64,000 nt of DNA from Siccibacter colletis (GCF_000696575.1 NZ_JMSQ01000001.1:355431-419430), one strand, 5' to 3'; numbered from the stretch's first letter, positions 50,666-61,928 are shown. Notes: generated from the letters alone by a model not told the origin. Made by a program: numbers and translations.

Positions 50666-51529
50666 TCACTCCCCCTGCTGCTCCAGCGCGTATTTGTAGA
50701 GCGCATTCTTCTTCACGCCGTGAATTTCCGCCGCCAGCGCCGCGGCCTTCTTCAGGGGTAGCTCGGCCTGCAGCAGCGCCAGCGTGCGCAGTGCATCGGC
50801 AGGCAGTGCTTCTTCCTGTGCTTTGAACCCTTCGACAATCAGCACCATCTCGCCTTTGCGACGGTTCTCATCCTCTTTGACCCAGGCCACCAGCTCGCCG
50901 ATCGGCGCGCCGTGAATCGACTCCCAGGTCTTGGTGATCTCCCGCGCCAGCACGACGTAACGCGTCTCGCCCAGTTCAGAACAAATATCTTCCAGGCTCT
51001 CGATCAGACGATGGGTGGACTCATAAAAAATCAGCGTGCGCGGCTCCTGCTCCAGCGCGCGCAGCGTATCGCGTCGCCCTTTCGATTTTGCCGGCAGGAA
51101 GCCTTCATAACAGAAGCGGTCCGACGGCAGCCCGGCAGCGCTGAGCGCGGCAATTGCAGCGCAGGGGCCCGGCAGCGGCACCACCTGCACCCCCGCTTCA
51201 CGGCAGGTGCGCACCAGATGGTAGCCCGGATCGTTAATCAGCGGCGTACCGGCATCTGACACCAGCGCAATATTTTGCCCGTCCTGCAGCTTCGCCAGCA
51301 GGGTTTGCGCCTTTTGTTGTTCGTTATGGTCATGCAATGCGAAGAGGCGCGCATTAATGGCAAAATGTTGGAGCAATAAGCCGGTATGGCGGGTATCTTC
51401 TGCGGCAATAAGATCAACGGATTGCAGCACATCCAGCGCCCGCTGGGTAATGTCGCCCAGGTTGCCGATAGGTGTCGGCACGATATACAGCTTGCCCTGG
51501 GAATTCTCCGCGGAATCGTGTTGTTTCAT
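50666..51529 (-). CDS. rsmI: 16S rRNA 2'-O-ribose C1402 methyltransferase
   Basis: 287 residues. SAM-dependent tetrapyrrole-methylase fold: [93 protein letters not shown]. Methylates C1402 of 16S rRNA. Divergent from lpoA. Confidence 0.97.
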   Translation of the reverse strand: MKQHDSAENSQGKLYIVPTPIGNLGDITQRALDVLQSVDLIAAEDTRHTGLLLQHFAINARLFALHDHNEQQKAQTLLAKLQDGQNIALVSDAGTPLINDPGYHLVRTCREAGVQVVPLPGPCAAIAALSAAGLPSDRFCYEGFLPAKSKGRRDTLRALEQEPRTLIFYESTHRLIESLEDICSELGETRYVVLAREITKTWESIHGAPIGELVAWVKEDENRRKGEMVLIVEGFKAQEEALPADALRTLALLQAELPLKKAAALAAEIHGVKKNALYKYALEQQGE

Positions 51530-51592
51530 TGTTTCGTCCGTTTTGCCGATTTACTATTGAGCATTGAGTAAAAAAATAACATTGGATACGTT

Positions 51593-53650
51593 ATGGTACC
51601 GTCGATTTTTTATCGTTCTAACACCGCACGCTGTCTGCCGATAGTGCTGGCGACGCTGTTCTTCGCTGGCTGCGGCACCCAGGCGCCGGATCAGACTGCA
51701 CCGCATATGCAAGGGAAAGCCGAGGCGGATTCCGGTTACTATCTCAACCAGATGCAGCAGGCGTCTGATGATAGCAAGACCAACTGGCAATTACTCGCCA
51801 TTCGTGCCCTGCTGAAAGAGGGCAAGACCAACGAAGCCGTGACGCTGTTTAACCAGCTGCCGGAAGCGCTCGATAATCATCAGCGTAATGAACAGGCGCT
51901 GCTGGGCGCAGAAGCGAAGCTGGCGCAGCGCGACTACCCTGCCGCCACGGCGCTGCTCAATAACATCAAGCCGGGCGACCTCGAACAACCGCAGCAGGCG
52001 CGCTACTGGCACGCCGTGATTGTTGCCAGCGAGGGGCGTCCGTCGCTTTCGCTGCTGCGCGCCTTAATCGCCGAAGAGCCGCTGGTGACCGGTGCCGACA
52101 AACAGAAAAATATCGATACCACCTGGCAGACGCTGTCGCAGATGACTGCGGAGCAAGCCAATGCGCTGGTAATCAACGCCGATGAAAACACGCTTCAGGG
52201 CTGGCTCGATTTGCAGCGCGTCTGGTTCGACAACCGCAACGATCCGGAACTGATGAAAGCCGCAATCCGCGACTGGCAGACCCGCTACCCGAATAACCCC
52301 GGCGCGAAGCTACTGCCGACGCCGCTGACCAACGTGCAGAAATTCCAGCCGGCATCCGCCAATAAAATCGCGCTGCTGCTGCCGCTGAACGGTCAGGCGG
52401 CGGTGTTTGGCCGCACCATCCAGCAGGGCTTTGAAGCGGCGAAAAACGCCGGTACCAGCCCGGTGACGCCGGTCAGCGCGCCTGCAACCGCCACCGCTAC
52501 TGCCGAAACGGGTACGGCAGCACAGCCGGTGCAGGCACCGGATACGGTCGCCAGCCCGTCGCAGGCGGCAGTAAACGATCTCACCAACGAACCGGAAACC
52601 CCGGACGCGCAGCCGGAACAGTCCGCCATACCGGCAGCGGCACCCACGCCAACCGCCGCCGCGCCGGCTAATCCAGGTGCCGAACTGAAGGTCTACGACA
52701 CCAGCTCGCAGCCGCTGGCTCAGGTGCTGAATCAGGCCCAGCAGGACGGCGCCAGTATTGTTATTGGCCCGCTGCTGAAGAACAGCGTCGAAGAGCTGCT
52801 GAAGAGCAACACGCCGCTCAACGTGCTGGCGCTTAACCAGCCGGAAAACGTCGAAAGCCGTGCCAACATCTGCTATTTCGCCCTGTCGCCGGAAGATGAA
52901 GCCCGCGATGCAGCGAATCACATCTGGCAGGAGGGCAAACGCGCGCCGCTGCTGCTGGTGCCGCGTAGCGCACTGGGTAGTCGCGTCAGCAGCGCCTTTG
53001 CCGCTGAATGGAGCAAACTTGGCGGCGGTATTGTGCTGGAGCAGAAGTTTGGTTCCACCGCCGAGCTGAAAATGGGCATTAACAGCGGCTCGGGCATCGC
53101 CCTGACCGGTAGCCCGGTAAGCGCCAGCCTGCCGCAGCAGGAGAGCGTCACCATTGGCGGTCTGACCATCCCGGCACCACCGACCGATGCGCAGATCACC
53201 GCGGGCAGCGGCAAAGTTGATGCGGCCTATATTGTGGCAACCCAGGAAGAAGTGGCGCTGATCAAACCGATGATCGCTATGCGCGCGGGCAGCCAGAGCG
53301 GTGCTTCGCTGTATGCCAGCTCGCGCAGCGCCCAGGGTGGCGCGGGTGCCGACTTCCGTCTGGAGATGGAAGGCATGCAGTTCAGCGATATCCCGATGCT
53401 GACCGGCGCTAACCCGGCGCTGCAGCAGCAGGCGCTGGCGGCGGTGAATAACGACTATTCACTGGCTCGTCTCTACGCGATGGGCGTTGATGCCTGGTCG
53501 CTGGCGAACAACTTCTCGCAAATGCGTCAGGTGCCGGGCTTCCACCTGGCGGGCAACACCGGCGAGCTGACCGCCACCCAGGACTGCGTCATTAACAGGA
53601 AGTTAACGTGGCTCAGATACCAGCAGGGTCAAATCGTCCCGGCGAATTAA
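51593..53650 (+). CDS. lpoA: Outer-membrane lipoprotein activator of PBP1A
   Basis: 685 residues. The lipoprotein signal ends in lipobox FAGC with the lipidated Cys at about residue 27. The N-terminal TPR-like domain runs to about 255; the C-terminal domain resembles a periplasmic-binding protein ([31 protein letters not shown]...). Between about 300 and 355 lies a low-complexity Ala/Pro/Thr/Glu insert, as in other enterics. It stimulates PBP1A (MrcA) from the outer membrane. Confidence 0.96.
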   Translation: MVPSIFYRSNTARCLPIVLATLFFAGCGTQAPDQTAPHMQGKAEADSGYYLNQMQQASDDSKTNWQLLAIRALLKEGKTNEAVTLFNQLPEALDNHQRNEQALLGAEAKLAQRDYPAATALLNNIKPGDLEQPQQARYWHAVIVASEGRPSLSLLRALIAEEPLVTGADKQKNIDTTWQTLSQMTAEQANALVINADENTLQGWLDLQRVWFDNRNDPELMKAAIRDWQTRYPNNPGAKLLPTPLTNVQKFQPASANKIALLLPLNGQAAVFGRTIQQGFEAAKNAGTSPVTPVSAPATATATAETGTAAQPVQAPDTVASPSQAAVNDLTNEPETPDAQPEQSAIPAAAPTPTAAAPANPGAELKVYDTSSQPLAQVLNQAQQDGASIVIGPLLKNSVEELLKSNTPLNVLALNQPENVESRANICYFALSPEDEARDAANHIWQEGKRAPLLLVPRSALGSRVSSAFAAEWSKLGGGIVLEQKFGSTAELKMGINSGSGIALTGSPVSASLPQQESVTIGGLTIPAPPTDAQITAGSGKVDAAYIVATQEEVALIKPMIAMRAGSQSGASLYASSRSAQGGAGADFRLEMEGMQFSDIPMLTGANPALQQQALAAVNNDYSLARLYAMGVDAWSLANNFSQMRQVPGFHLAGNTGELTATQDCVINRKLTWLRYQQGQIVPAN

Positions 53651-54003
53651 CCCGCCAGCAGACAGGCGCCGCCTTCGAAACGCGCGCGCGCGCCTGGCTT
53701 GAGCGCAAGGGACTGCGCTTCGTCGCCGCTAACGTTCATGAACGCGGCGGCGAAATCGATCTGATTATGATGCACCGTCAGGTAACGGTATTCATCGAAG
53801 TGCGCTACCGCCGCTCTGCGCGCTATGGCGGTGCGGCGGCCAGCGTCACCCGCAGTAAACAGCAAAAGTTATTACGCGCCGCCCGCGTATGGCTCGCCAG
53901 ACATTCCGGAAGTTTTGATACTGTGGATTGCCGGTTTGATGTGTTAGCCTTCACCGGCGACGACGTAGAGTGGATTACGAACGCCTTCACTCTGCCCTCC
54001 TGA
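53608..54003 (+). CDS. yraN: YraN-family putative endonuclease
   Basis: 131 residues from GTG 53608, overlapping the lpoA end by 43 bp in another frame, as in E. coli. UPF0102/Holliday junction resolvase-like fold: [43 protein letters not shown] with the acidic/Lys nuclease residues E-D-E-V-R. Linked in the operon to lpoA and diaA. Confidence 0.93.
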   Translation: MAQIPAGSNRPGELTRQQTGAAFETRARAWLERKGLRFVAANVHERGGEIDLIMMHRQVTVFIEVRYRRSARYGGAAASVTRSKQQKLLRAARVWLARHSGSFDTVDCRFDVLAFTGDDVEWITNAFTLPS

Positions 54004-54126
54004 CCCGCAGGCGCCAGGCCCGTCACTCTGTTATATCGCAGGTAAGTTACGTTACCGTTCGCTTGTGCGGCTGCTGCTTCGACAGCGCGGTAGCACGCTT
54101 ACCCGCTTACTTTAGTAAGGACCATC

Positions 54127-54717
54127 GTGCTCGAAAGAATTAAAGTCTGCTTCACAGAAAGCATTCAAACTCAGATTGCGGCGGCAGAAGCGCTGCCAGA
54201 CGCAATTTCCCGCGCGGCGATGACGCTGGTTCAGTCTCTGCTAAACGGTAACAAAATCCTCTGCTGTGGCAACGGCACCTCAGCGGCCAACGCACAGCAT
54301 TTTGCTGCCAGCATGATTAACCGCTTCGAAACCGAACGCCCCAGCCTGCCTGCCATTGCGCTGAGTACCGATAACGTGGTGTTGACGGCGATCGCTAACG
54401 ACCGCATGCACGAAGAGATCTATGCCAAGCAGGTGCGCGCCCTCGGACATACCGGCGATGTCCTGCTGGCGATTTCTACCCGCGGCAACAGTCGTGATAT
54501 TGTCAAAGCCGTCGAAGCGGCAGTAACCCGAGATATGACTATCGTCGCGCTGACCGGCTATGACGGTGGCGAACTGGCCGGGCTGTTGGGACCACAGGAT
54601 GTGGAAATTCGTATCCCTTCGCACCGCAGCGCGCGCATCCACGAGATGCATATGCTGACGGTGAACTGCTTGTGCGATCTGATTGATAACACGCTTTTTC
54701 CACACCAGGATGACTAA
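54127..54717 (+). CDS. diaA: DnaA initiator-associating protein
   Basis: 196 residues from GTG 54127, preceded by TAAGGA. SIS-domain protein close to E. coli DiaA ([46 protein letters not shown]). The tetramer binds DnaA and helps timely initiation at oriC. dolP follows by 9 bp. Confidence 0.97.
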   Translation: MLERIKVCFTESIQTQIAAAEALPDAISRAAMTLVQSLLNGNKILCCGNGTSAANAQHFAASMINRFETERPSLPAIALSTDNVVLTAIANDRMHEEIYAKQVRALGHTGDVLLAISTRGNSRDIVKAVEAAVTRDMTIVALTGYDGGELAGLLGPQDVEIRIPSHRSARIHEMHMLTVNCLCDLIDNTLFPHQDD

Positions 54718-54726
54718 GGAGCATTC

Positions 54727-55302
54727 ATGAAGGCATTAACGCCACTGGCTATTCTGATTTCTGCCTTGCTGCTACAGGGTTGTGTGGGTGCCGTCGTCGT
54801 CGGCAGCGCCGCTGTCGCTACCAAAACCGCCACCGACCCGCGCACCGTGGGGACGCAGGTTGACGATGGTACGCTTGAAGTACGCGTAAACAACGCGCTG
54901 GATAAAGATGAGCAGCTGAAGAAAGACGCGCGCATCAACGTTACCGCTTATCAGGGTAAAGTGCTGCTGACCGGTCAGGCTCCGGGAAGCGACCTCTCTG
55001 CGCGTGCGAAGCAGATTGCGATGGGTGTCGATGGCGCAACCGAGGTGTATAACGAAATTCGCAGCGGCCAGCCGATTGGCCTGGGCACCGCCTCAAGCGA
55101 TACCTGGATCACCACCAAAGTGCGCTCCCAGCTGCTGGCAAGCGATCAGGTGAAATCCTCTAATGTGAAGGTGACTACCGAAAACGGGGAAGTGTTCCTG
55201 CTCGGCCTGGTGACCGAACGTGAAGGACAGGCGGCAGCGGATACCGCCAGCCGCGTCAGCGGTGTCAAACACGTCACCACCGCCTTTACGATCCTGAAGT
55301 AA
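54727..55302 (+). CDS. dolP: Outer-membrane lipoprotein DolP (two BON domains)
   Basis: 191 residues. Lipobox LQGC with Cys19, then two BON domains (about 47-115 and 125-190: VNNALDKDEQLKKDARINVTAYQGKVLLTGQ; WITTKVRSQLLASDQVKSSNVKVTTENGEVFLLG). Supports outer-membrane integrity and BAM function; sigma-E regulated in E. coli. Confidence 0.97.
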   Translation: MKALTPLAILISALLLQGCVGAVVVGSAAVATKTATDPRTVGTQVDDGTLEVRVNNALDKDEQLKKDARINVTAYQGKVLLTGQAPGSDLSARAKQIAMGVDGATEVYNEIRSGQPIGLGTASSDTWITTKVRSQLLASDQVKSSNVKVTTENGEVFLLGLVTEREGQAAADTASRVSGVKHVTTAFTILK

Positions 55303-55306
55303 TCTT

Positions 55307-55340
55307 ACGCGCCCCCTCACTCCCGCGAGGGGGCGTGCTT
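55307..55340. terminator. Bidirectional hairpin between dolP and yraQ
   Basis: ACGCGCCCCCTC-(ACTCCCGC)-GAGGGGGCGTGCTT between convergent genes; strong stem, short T-run. Confidence 0.65.
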
Positions 55341-55341
55341 A

Positions 55342-56379
55342 TCAGATCAGCGCTACGCTGCCGAGAAGTATCCCGCACAGAATAACCAGCCCACCGGTAA
55401 GCCACAGTGCTTTCGCCGGGAATGATTTGCGCAGCATAATTAGCGACGGCAGGCTCACTGCTGGCAGCGTGATCAGTAGCGCCAGCGCCGGTGCCACACC
55501 CATGCCCGCCATCATCATGGTCTGCACGATGGGGATTTCGGCGGCGGTAGGAATAACGAACAGGCAGCCGGCAATCGCCATCATCACCACCCAAAACAGC
55601 GTATTGTCGATCCCGGCATCCGCATGCGGGAACAGCCAGACGCGCGCCGCACCGAGTGCCAGCACGGCCAGTACGTATACCGGTATGGTGCTCCAGAACA
55701 GGTTCCACAGCGCGCTGCCCCAGCGGCGCATAAATTGTTCGTCCGCCACGTTCTCTTCAGCAGGCATATCGACAATTACCGGAGCATCGTCTTTGGTGTA
55801 ATGCTGAACCAGCAGCGCCACGCCGACCACGGTCAGGATACCCGCCAGCAGACGCACAAAGGCAAAATTCCAGCCCAGCACAAAGCCCATAAATACCAGC
55901 GTTGCAGGGTTGAGCAACGGGTTGCCCATCCAGAACGCCAGCGCCCCACCCATCGACACCGACTGGCGGCGCATACCCGCCGTCACCGGCGCAGCACAGC
56001 AGCTGCACATCATGCCCGGCAGCGACAGCAGCGTCCCAAACAGCGTGCCGGAGAGACGACGCTGGCCCAGGGTGCGCACCAGCCAGTTACGCGGGATCAG
56101 CACCTGCACCAGCGAGCCGAGGATCACCCCCAGCACCGCGGCTTTCCATACCGCCAGGAAATAGACCATCGCATAGTCGAGCGCCGCCCGGAACGGGCTG
56201 TCGCTGACGTTAGCAAGAATAGAGTTACCGATGCTGTGCGTTTCGGAGGCGGTAAAGGCTTTGCCGTAATACGGCTGCCATTTCACATACCAGAGGCCGA
56301 CAATAACAACGAGAAAGAAGAGCGCGGGTTTCCACCAGACGACTGGTTTGACCGCGAGAGATGAAGACTGACCAGCCAT
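55342..56379 (-). CDS. yraQ: YraQ permease (UPF0718 family)
   Basis: 345 residues with about eight to ten hydrophobic segments. Family motif LPGMMCSCCAAPVTAGMRRQSVSMGGALAFWMGNPLLNPATLVFMGFVLGWNF, with the CSCC cysteines that could bind a metal or thiol. Transport substrate unknown. Confidence 0.92.
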   Translation of the reverse strand: MAGQSSSLAVKPVVWWKPALFFLVVIVGLWYVKWQPYYGKAFTASETHSIGNSILANVSDSPFRAALDYAMVYFLAVWKAAVLGVILGSLVQVLIPRNWLVRTLGQRRLSGTLFGTLLSLPGMMCSCCAAPVTAGMRRQSVSMGGALAFWMGNPLLNPATLVFMGFVLGWNFAFVRLLAGILTVVGVALLVQHYTKDDAPVIVDMPAEENVADEQFMRRWGSALWNLFWSTIPVYVLAVLALGAARVWLFPHADAGIDNTLFWVVMMAIAGCLFVIPTAAEIPIVQTMMMAGMGVAPALALLITLPAVSLPSLIMLRKSFPAKALWLTGGLVILCGILLGSVALI

Positions 56380-56464
56380 AACATTCCTCTGAATGGATAA
56401 TTTGTAATGATTTTGTTGTAAAAACCGCGCTCATACTACGCCTGGGGCTGGCGCTTGAAAAGGG

Positions 56465-57115
56465 CTAAATCAGCGGCGTTTGTGTGGCTTTCTCGTGCAA
56501 TTGACCGGAATTCAGGATAGTTACCTCCTCTCGCGCCGGCGAAAAAGCTTCGTTTAGCAAGGCGCGGGCAACGTCGCTGGCCTGCACCGAGCGCCATTTC
56601 GCGGGCAGCAGGCGAAACAGCGGGGCAAAAAGCGACTCGCCAGGGCGTCGTTTTTCACGTTTGCCCAGCAGCAGAGAGGGCCGCGCAAGGGTAAGTCGCG
56701 GCCACTGCTGGGCGATAAGCGAGGCTTCCATCTCACCCTTCACCCGATTGTAAAAGAAGGGCGAGCGCTTGCTGGCACCCACCGCGCTAACCACCAGCAT
56801 ATGCTTTGCGCCGAGCCGCAGCCCGGCCAGCGCGGTGTCCACCACCAGCGTATAGTCGGCAAGGATGAACGCCTCTTTGCTCCCCGCTTCACGCCGCGTG
56901 GTACCCAGGCAGCAAAAGACAATATCAATCGGCTCCGACAGCTGCGTCAGCACATCGGTCAACTGCGGATCGCGCGGATTCGTCACTTTGCGCATCGGTG
57001 GCAGCGGACGCCGGGTCGGTGCGACGATCTGTGTAACGCGTGGGTCATCATTCAGCAGGCGAATCAAATGCCCTCCCACCAGCCCGGTCGCGCCGGTAAT
57101 CAGTATGCGGCTCAT
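56465..57115 (-). CDS. yraR: NAD(P)-binding protein YraR
   Basis: 216 residues. NmrA/HIM1-like [30 protein letters not shown] and [65 protein letters not shown]. Reaction unknown. Confidence 0.92.
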   Translation of the reverse strand: MSRILITGATGLVGGHLIRLLNDDPRVTQIVAPTRRPLPPMRKVTNPRDPQLTDVLTQLSEPIDIVFCCLGTTRREAGSKEAFILADYTLVVDTALAGLRLGAKHMLVVSAVGASKRSPFFYNRVKGEMEASLIAQQWPRLTLARPSLLLGKREKRRPGESLFAPLFRLLPAKWRSVQASDVARALLNEAFSPAREEVTILNSGQLHEKATQTPLI

Positions 57116-57258
57116 CGTTGCCCCCTTTACAGATAAGTCCGTGTTGCAATGTGGTGTGCCTGTACCAGGCTTAATAACCTGTGTTTGTTAATTATTTACC
57201 ATTTACGGTGAATTACCTCACAGCATGATGCATCTGAAACCAAAACAACGGAGGAAAT

Positions 57259-57777
57259 ATGAGCAAGAAGATTGCAGTCTTGATCACCGACGAGTTTGAA
57301 GATTCAGAGTTCACCTCACCGGCTGAGGCGTTCCGTAAAGCGGGCCACGAGGTGGTCACGATTGAAAAACAAGCCGGTAATACCGTGAAAGGTAAGCAAG
57401 GAGAAGCGGAAGTCACCATCGACAAATCCATTGACGATGTGACGCCGGAGGAGTTCGACGCACTGCTGCTGCCGGGCGGCCACTCGCCGGATTCGCTGCG
57501 CGGCGACGAGCGCTTCGTCAGCTTCACCCGCGACTTTGTGAACAGCGGCAAACCGGTATTCGCCATCTGTCACGGACCGCAGCTGCTGATCAGCGCCGAC
57601 GTGATCCGCGGACGTAAACTGACAACCGTGAAACCGATCATCATCGACGTGAAAAACGCCGGTGCTGAGTTCCACGATCAGGAAGTGGTGATCGACAAGG
57701 ATCAGCTGGTAACCAGCCGTACCCCTGACGATCTGCCCGCGTTTAACCGCGAGGCGCTACGCCTGCTCGGTGCCTGA
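57259..57777 (+). CDS. yhbO: PfpI/DJ-1-family protein YhbO (protein deglycase/stress)
   Basis: 172 residues. Nucleophile C104 in AICHGPQLL (nucleophile elbow), with E15/D16 near the start and GGHSPD. In E. coli it protects against oxidative, heat and glyoxal stress. Overlaps the end of yhbP convergently by 21 bp. Confidence 0.96.
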   Translation: MSKKIAVLITDEFEDSEFTSPAEAFRKAGHEVVTIEKQAGNTVKGKQGEAEVTIDKSIDDVTPEEFDALLLPGGHSPDSLRGDERFVSFTRDFVNSGKPVFAICHGPQLLISADVIRGRKLTTVKPIIIDVKNAGAEFHDQEVVIDKDQLVTSRTPDDLPAFNREALRLLGA

Positions 57778-58203
57778 AGGCTCGCGTAGCCAGTAGAATT
57801 TCTTACCAAAGCTCAGCGTGTTATCGGTGAACTTCAGTTCATCGAGCCGGATCTCCCAGACCGGGGCCGACATTGCACGGGCTACCGGAAAGCGGCGGCA
57901 GTAGCGGCTACGCGCCGCGTCGCTTTCCGGGCCATTCAGCAATCGAATCTCACCTTTGAACTGTATGCCGCGGATCAAGGCGACGTTTTTCGGCTGGCCG
58001 CTGATCGTGCCGGCGACCCGAGCCGCCTCCCCCGTCAGCCTGCCGTGACGCGTCCCGGTGTCGCTGAGCAGCCACAGCACCATGCTGTCTGCATCAAAGC
58101 AGTAAAAGGCATTGGCGCACCACATGTCGTCTTCTGTTGCCACGCACCAGCTCACCACATGCTGTTTCGCCAGCCAGCGGCTGATTCTTTCCCGATTCTC
58201 CAC
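57757..58203 (-). CDS. yhbP: YhbP, FMN-binding split-barrel family
   Basis: 148 residues, pyridoxamine 5'-phosphate oxidase-like fold ([44 protein letters not shown]). Function unknown. Confidence 0.92.
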   Translation of the reverse strand: MENRERISRWLAKQHVVSWCVATEDDMWCANAFYCFDADSMVLWLLSDTGTRHGRLTGEAARVAGTISGQPKNVALIRGIQFKGEIRLLNGPESDAARSRYCRRFPVARAMSAPVWEIRLDELKFTDNTLSFGKKFYWLREPSGTEQA

Positions 58204-58260
58204 GCTCTCTCCTGTTAACTGACCCTGCCCACCTGCGCCAGGCTGTGCTAGGGTAGCGCC

Positions 58261-58605
58261 ATGCCCGATAACGCCATAACGCTTATGTCACCCTGGTATC
58301 TCTATCTTATCCGCACCGCCGATAATCGTCTTTATACCGGCATCTCAACGGACGTGGAACGTCGCCTGCGCCAGCATCAGCAGGGAAAAGGCGCGCGCTC
58401 ACTACGCGGCAAAGGGGAACTGACGATGGTGTTCAGCACGCTGGTAGGCGATCGCTCCGCCGCGTTGCGGGCGGAGTATCGTATTAAACAGCTGACGAAA
58501 CGGCAAAAAGAACAACTGGTTGCCGGAAGCGTGACGTTTGGCGACCTGCTTGGTCACCAGACGTTGGGCGAGGTATGCGACGAGGCCGCCGCTACACGCG
58601 ATTGA
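58261..58605 (+). CDS. yhbQ: GIY-YIG nuclease-superfamily protein YhbQ
   Basis: 114 codons from ATG 58261 (AGGGTAG 6 bp upstream); ATG 58285 ([23 protein letters not shown]) gives the E. coli-like length and is equally possible. GIY-YIG motif YLYLI...LYTGIST, then [19 protein letters not shown] and the C-terminal [21 protein letters not shown]0213 family. Convergent overlap with yhbS. Confidence 0.93.
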   Translation: MPDNAITLMSPWYLYLIRTADNRLYTGISTDVERRLRQHQQGKGARSLRGKGELTMVFSTLVGDRSAALRAEYRIKQLTKRQKEQLVAGSVTFGDLLGHQTLGEVCDEAAATRD

Positions 58606-59095
58606 AATGTTCCTGGTACTCCACGCGGCCGCTGACGCCGTTGAGCGCGTCGTCGGCCAGCGGACGGAGCTGGAACGCTGCTTCGGCACCTGGCCAGCGA
58701 CAGTGCAGGCCATACCGGGCAGCCGGTTCAAAGCCCAGACGGCCGTAAAATGCCGGCTCACCAAGGGTAACCACGGCGGCATAGCCAAACTCGTTGAGCG
58801 AATCCAGCCCTTCATACACCAGCTGGCTGCCCAATCCCTGGCCGCGGTACGCCGCATCAACCGCCAGCGGTGCGAGGCCCACCCACTGCAGCTCTTCGCC
58901 TTCCACCGCCACCGGGCTAAAGGCTACGTAGCCGACAACCTGCCCTTCATCGTCGGTGGCGACGACGCCAAGGGTTAACAGGCCATCTTCGCGCAGCTCG
59001 CGGATCAGCGCCGCTTCGGCGTCACGCTCGAAGGTACGGCGCAGCAGCGCATCAATGCCTGGCGCATCAATGGGAATTTCAACACGGATTAACAT
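58592..59095 (-). CDS. yhbS: GNAT-family N-acetyltransferase YhbS
   Basis: 167 residues with the acetyl-CoA motif [21 protein letters not shown] and [23 protein letters not shown]. The start overlaps the ubiT end by 7 bp. Substrate not fixed. Confidence 0.93.
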   Translation of the reverse strand: MLIRVEIPIDAPGIDALLRRTFERDAEAALIRELREDGLLTLGVVATDDEGQVVGYVAFSPVAVEGEELQWVGLAPLAVDAAYRGQGLGSQLVYEGLDSLNEFGYAAVVTLGEPAFYGRLGFEPAARYGLHCRWPGAEAAFQLRPLADDALNGVSGRVEYQEHFNRV

Positions 59096-59613
59096 GCTTC
59101 ACCTACAGAAGTAGTACGGGAGTCGGGGGCGTCACGCATACCCGCTTCGACGAAGTCGGCCATCTGCATCAGCATAAAACGCAACGGTTTTGGCATGGCG
59201 TCCAGCTCGATGGTGTCCATCAGGTTTTTAACGTACAGACCCAGCTCGGTATCCCCCTCAATAATGAGGCGGCGCTGGAAAAAGAGGGTATCCGGATCCT
59301 GCTTGCGTGCTGCGATCATCAGCAGATCGCTGGCGTCGGCGCTGAAGCAGACGTCTGCCGGCGCGTTTTCGCGTACCACCAGCCGATCGTTTTCCAGCGA
59401 GATACACCATGAGAGATCGATATCGCGCACGCTAATGCTCAGCCAGCGCCCGTCGAGAAACTCGAGTTCGCCTTCTGCCAGCGCCTTACCGAGCTGCCAG
59501 TGCAGCAGCTGCTCCAGCGCCTGACGCTTGAGCGCGAATGGCACCATTTTTACCGGCGTTTTCAGCAAAGATGGTCCGGTACGAACCAGACGCGAACGAA
59601 GTTTATTCAACAC
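59089..59613 (-). CDS. ubiT: Ubiquinone biosynthesis accessory factor UbiT (YhbT)
   Basis: 174 residues from GTG 59613, chosen for its GAGGAGAAGG ribosome site and the E. coli-equal length; an in-frame ATG at 59679 has none. SCP2-like sterol-carrier domain (LEFLDGRWLSISVRDIDLSWCISLENDRLVV; DLLMIAARKQDPDTLFFQRRLIIEGDTELGLYVKNLMD). Binds quinone intermediates for the anaerobic, O2-independent ubiquinone pathway with UbiUV, encoded divergently next door. Confidence 0.95.
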   Translation of the reverse strand: MLNKLRSRLVRTGPSLLKTPVKMVPFALKRQALEQLLHWQLGKALAEGELEFLDGRWLSISVRDIDLSWCISLENDRLVVRENAPADVCFSADASDLLMIAARKQDPDTLFFQRRLIIEGDTELGLYVKNLMDTIELDAMPKPLRFMLMQMADFVEAGMRDAPDSRTTSVGEAC

Positions 59614-59863
59614 GTACCCTTCTCCTCGTAAAAAAATATCCGGACATTGTGCCATATACCCCAGAGCGAATAGCGGCATAAATCAACTATCGGCCAGTTC
59701 AGGCTACCCCTTTATGGATGCCATCAATACGTCAATAAATGCCTTAAATCAAAAATTATTCGCAAAGGGTTAACTAAAATCCCCCTTCACTTAACATTTT
59801 CGCTGCTTAAAAAACGGGCAGCGCTGCGGCGCAATGCGCCATTCCAACCATGCAGGAAATCTT
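59614..59863. promoter_or_regulatory. ubiT-ubiUV divergent region
   Basis: 250 bp, AT-rich from 59720 on. Several ATCAA half-sites occur (59682, 59726, 59747), but no full FNR palindrome (TTGAT-N4-ATCAA) was seen. E. coli ubiUV are more expressed without oxygen, so these half-sites deserve notice only. Confidence 0.35.
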
Positions 59864-60859
59864 ATGGAATTGCTTTGCCCCGCCGGTAATCTTCCGGCCC
59901 TCAAGGCGGCCATCGAGAATGGTGCCGATGCGGTTTATATTGGCCTGAAGGATGACACCAATGCCCGCCACTTCGCCGGGCTGAACTTTACCGAAAAGAA
60001 GCTGCAGGAGGCGGTGAGCTTTGTTCACCAGCACAAGCGCAAACTGCACATCGCAATCAACACCTTTGCCCACCCTGACGGCTACGAGCGCTGGCAGCGT
60101 GCGGTTGATATGGCAGCCCAGCTTGGCGCGGACGCGCTGATCCTCGCCGACCTGGCGATGCTGGAGTACGCCGCGACCCGCTATCCGCACATTGAACGCC
60201 ACGTCTCGGTGCAGGCTTCCGCGACAAACGAAGAAGCGATTCGCTTCTACCACAACCATTTCGACGTCGCGCGCGTGGTGCTGCCGCGCGTGCTGTCAAT
60301 TCATCAGGTGAAGCAGCTCGCCCGGGTCACGCCGGTGCCGCTTGAGGTGTTTGCCTTCGGCAGCCTGTGCATCATGGCAGAAGGCCGCTGCTATCTCTCC
60401 TCCTGGCTGACCGGCGAATCGCCTAATACTGTGGGTGCCTGCTCCCCGGCACGCTACGTGCGCTGGCAGCAGACGCCGCAGGGGCTGGAGTCGCGGCTGA
60501 ACAACGTGCTGATTGACCGCTATGCAGAAGATGAGAACGCCGGGTACCCGACACTGTGCAAAGGCCGCTATCAGGTTGACGGTCAGCGCTATCACGCCCT
60601 GGAGGAGCCCACCAGTTTGAATACGCTGGAGCTGCTGCCGGAGCTGCTGGCGGCCAATATCGCTTCGGTGAAAATCGAAGGTCGTCAGCGCAGCCCGGCT
60701 TACGTCAGCCAGGTTGCCCGCGTCTGGCGGCAGGCTATCGATCGCTGCATGGCCAACCCGCAGGCCTACACGCCACATGCCGAATGGATGCAGACCCTCG
60801 GCGCGATGGCAGAAGGCACCCAGACCACGCTGGGTGCCTATCACCGTAAATGGCAGTAA
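59864..60859 (+). CDS. ubiU: O2-independent ubiquinone hydroxylation protein UbiU
   Basis: 331 residues from ATG 59864, with CAGGAAA upstream. U32 peptidase-like family. The four 4Fe-4S cysteines known from E. coli are conserved at C169, C176, C193 and C232 (GSLCIMAEGRCYLSS, GACSP, PTLCKG). Forms a heterodimer with UbiV; hydroxylates the quinone ring using prephenate as donor. ubiV starts 10 bp later. Confidence 0.97.
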   Translation: MELLCPAGNLPALKAAIENGADAVYIGLKDDTNARHFAGLNFTEKKLQEAVSFVHQHKRKLHIAINTFAHPDGYERWQRAVDMAAQLGADALILADLAMLEYAATRYPHIERHVSVQASATNEEAIRFYHNHFDVARVVLPRVLSIHQVKQLARVTPVPLEVFAFGSLCIMAEGRCYLSSWLTGESPNTVGACSPARYVRWQQTPQGLESRLNNVLIDRYAEDENAGYPTLCKGRYQVDGQRYHALEEPTSLNTLELLPELLAANIASVKIEGRQRSPAYVSQVARVWRQAIDRCMANPQAYTPHAEWMQTLGAMAEGTQTTLGAYHRKWQ

Positions 60860-60869
60860 AGGAGTCACC

Positions 60870-61748
60870 ATGAAATACTCTCTCGGACCGGTGCTCTGGT
60901 ACTGGCCAAAAGCAACCCTTGAGGCGTTCTATCTACAGGCCGCAAACAGCAGCGCCGACGTCATTTACCTGGGCGAGACGGTGTGCAGCAAGCGCCGCGC
61001 CACCAAAACCGCTGACTGGCTGGATCTGGCCCGTCAGCTCGCCGGTTCCGGTAAGCAGGTAGTGCTCTCCACCCTCGCGCTGGTACAGGCTCCCTCAGAA
61101 CTTACGGAAGTGAAGCGCTATGTGGATAACGGCGAGTTTCTGATTGAAGCCAACGATCTCGGCACGGTCAATATGGCCGCCGAGCGCAAGCTGCCGTTTG
61201 TCGCGGGCCACGCCCTGAACTGCTATAACGCGGTGACCCTGAAGATCCTGCTTAATCAGGGCATGACGCGCTGGTGCATGCCGGTGGAGCTGTCGCGCGA
61301 CTGGCTGATCAACCTGCTGAACCAGTGTCAACAGCTCGGCATTCGCGAGCGCTTTGAAGTGGAAGTGCTGAGCTACGGCCATCTGCCGCTGGCGTACTCC
61401 GCGCGCTGCTTTACCGCCCGTTCGGAAGATCGTCCGAAGGACGAGTGCGAAACCTGCTGCATTAACTACCCCAACGGGCGGCCGGTGCTCTCTCAGGAGG
61501 ATCAGCAGGTGTTCGTCCTGAACGGCATTCAGACCATGAGCGGTTACGTCTACAACCTCGGCAATGAACTGACGGCCATGCAGGGGCTGGTGGATATGGT
61601 GCGGCTCTCTCCGAGCGGCCTGGAAACGCTGGCGCTGATTGACGCGTTTCGCGCCAATGAAAACGGTGCCGCACCGCTGCCGCTGACGGCGAACAGTGAC
61701 TGCAACGGCTACTGGCGTCGCCTCGCCGGGCTTGAACTGCAAGCCTGA
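60870..61748 (+). CDS. ubiV: O2-independent ubiquinone hydroxylation protein UbiV
   Basis: 292 residues from ATG 60870 (MKYSLGPVLWYWPK), with AAAGGAG 6 bp upstream. U32 family; cluster ligands C39, C180, C193 and C197 (ETVCSKRRA, SARCFTARSEDRPKDECETCC) are all present. Partner of UbiU. Confidence 0.97.
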   Translation: MKYSLGPVLWYWPKATLEAFYLQAANSSADVIYLGETVCSKRRATKTADWLDLARQLAGSGKQVVLSTLALVQAPSELTEVKRYVDNGEFLIEANDLGTVNMAAERKLPFVAGHALNCYNAVTLKILLNQGMTRWCMPVELSRDWLINLLNQCQQLGIRERFEVEVLSYGHLPLAYSARCFTARSEDRPKDECETCCINYPNGRPVLSQEDQQVFVLNGIQTMSGYVYNLGNELTAMQGLVDMVRLSPSGLETLALIDAFRANENGAAPLPLTANSDCNGYWRRLAGLELQA

Positions 61749-61814
61749 TAACAGCTCACTTTGTTAACGCGGTGACAGCACTTTTCATGCAGTATTGAAA
61801 TGACAGCTTTCTGG

Positions 61815-61846
61815 CGGCTCGCCGGGCAAAATGCCCGGAATGAGCC
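61815..61846. repeat. Long imperfect hairpin between ubiV and yhbW
   Basis: GGCTCGCCGGGC-AAAAT-GCCCGGAATGAGCC folds as a strong stem. It lacks a T-run on either strand, so it is not a clear terminator; it may stabilise the ubiV mRNA 3' end. Confidence 0.5.
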
Positions 61847-61928
61847 AGGCTGGAAGAAGACCTTCAATCTGATGACTATGCTGTTGGCGCCGCGTCATGC
61901 CGGCAGGCAAAGAAAAAAGTGAGCCGTT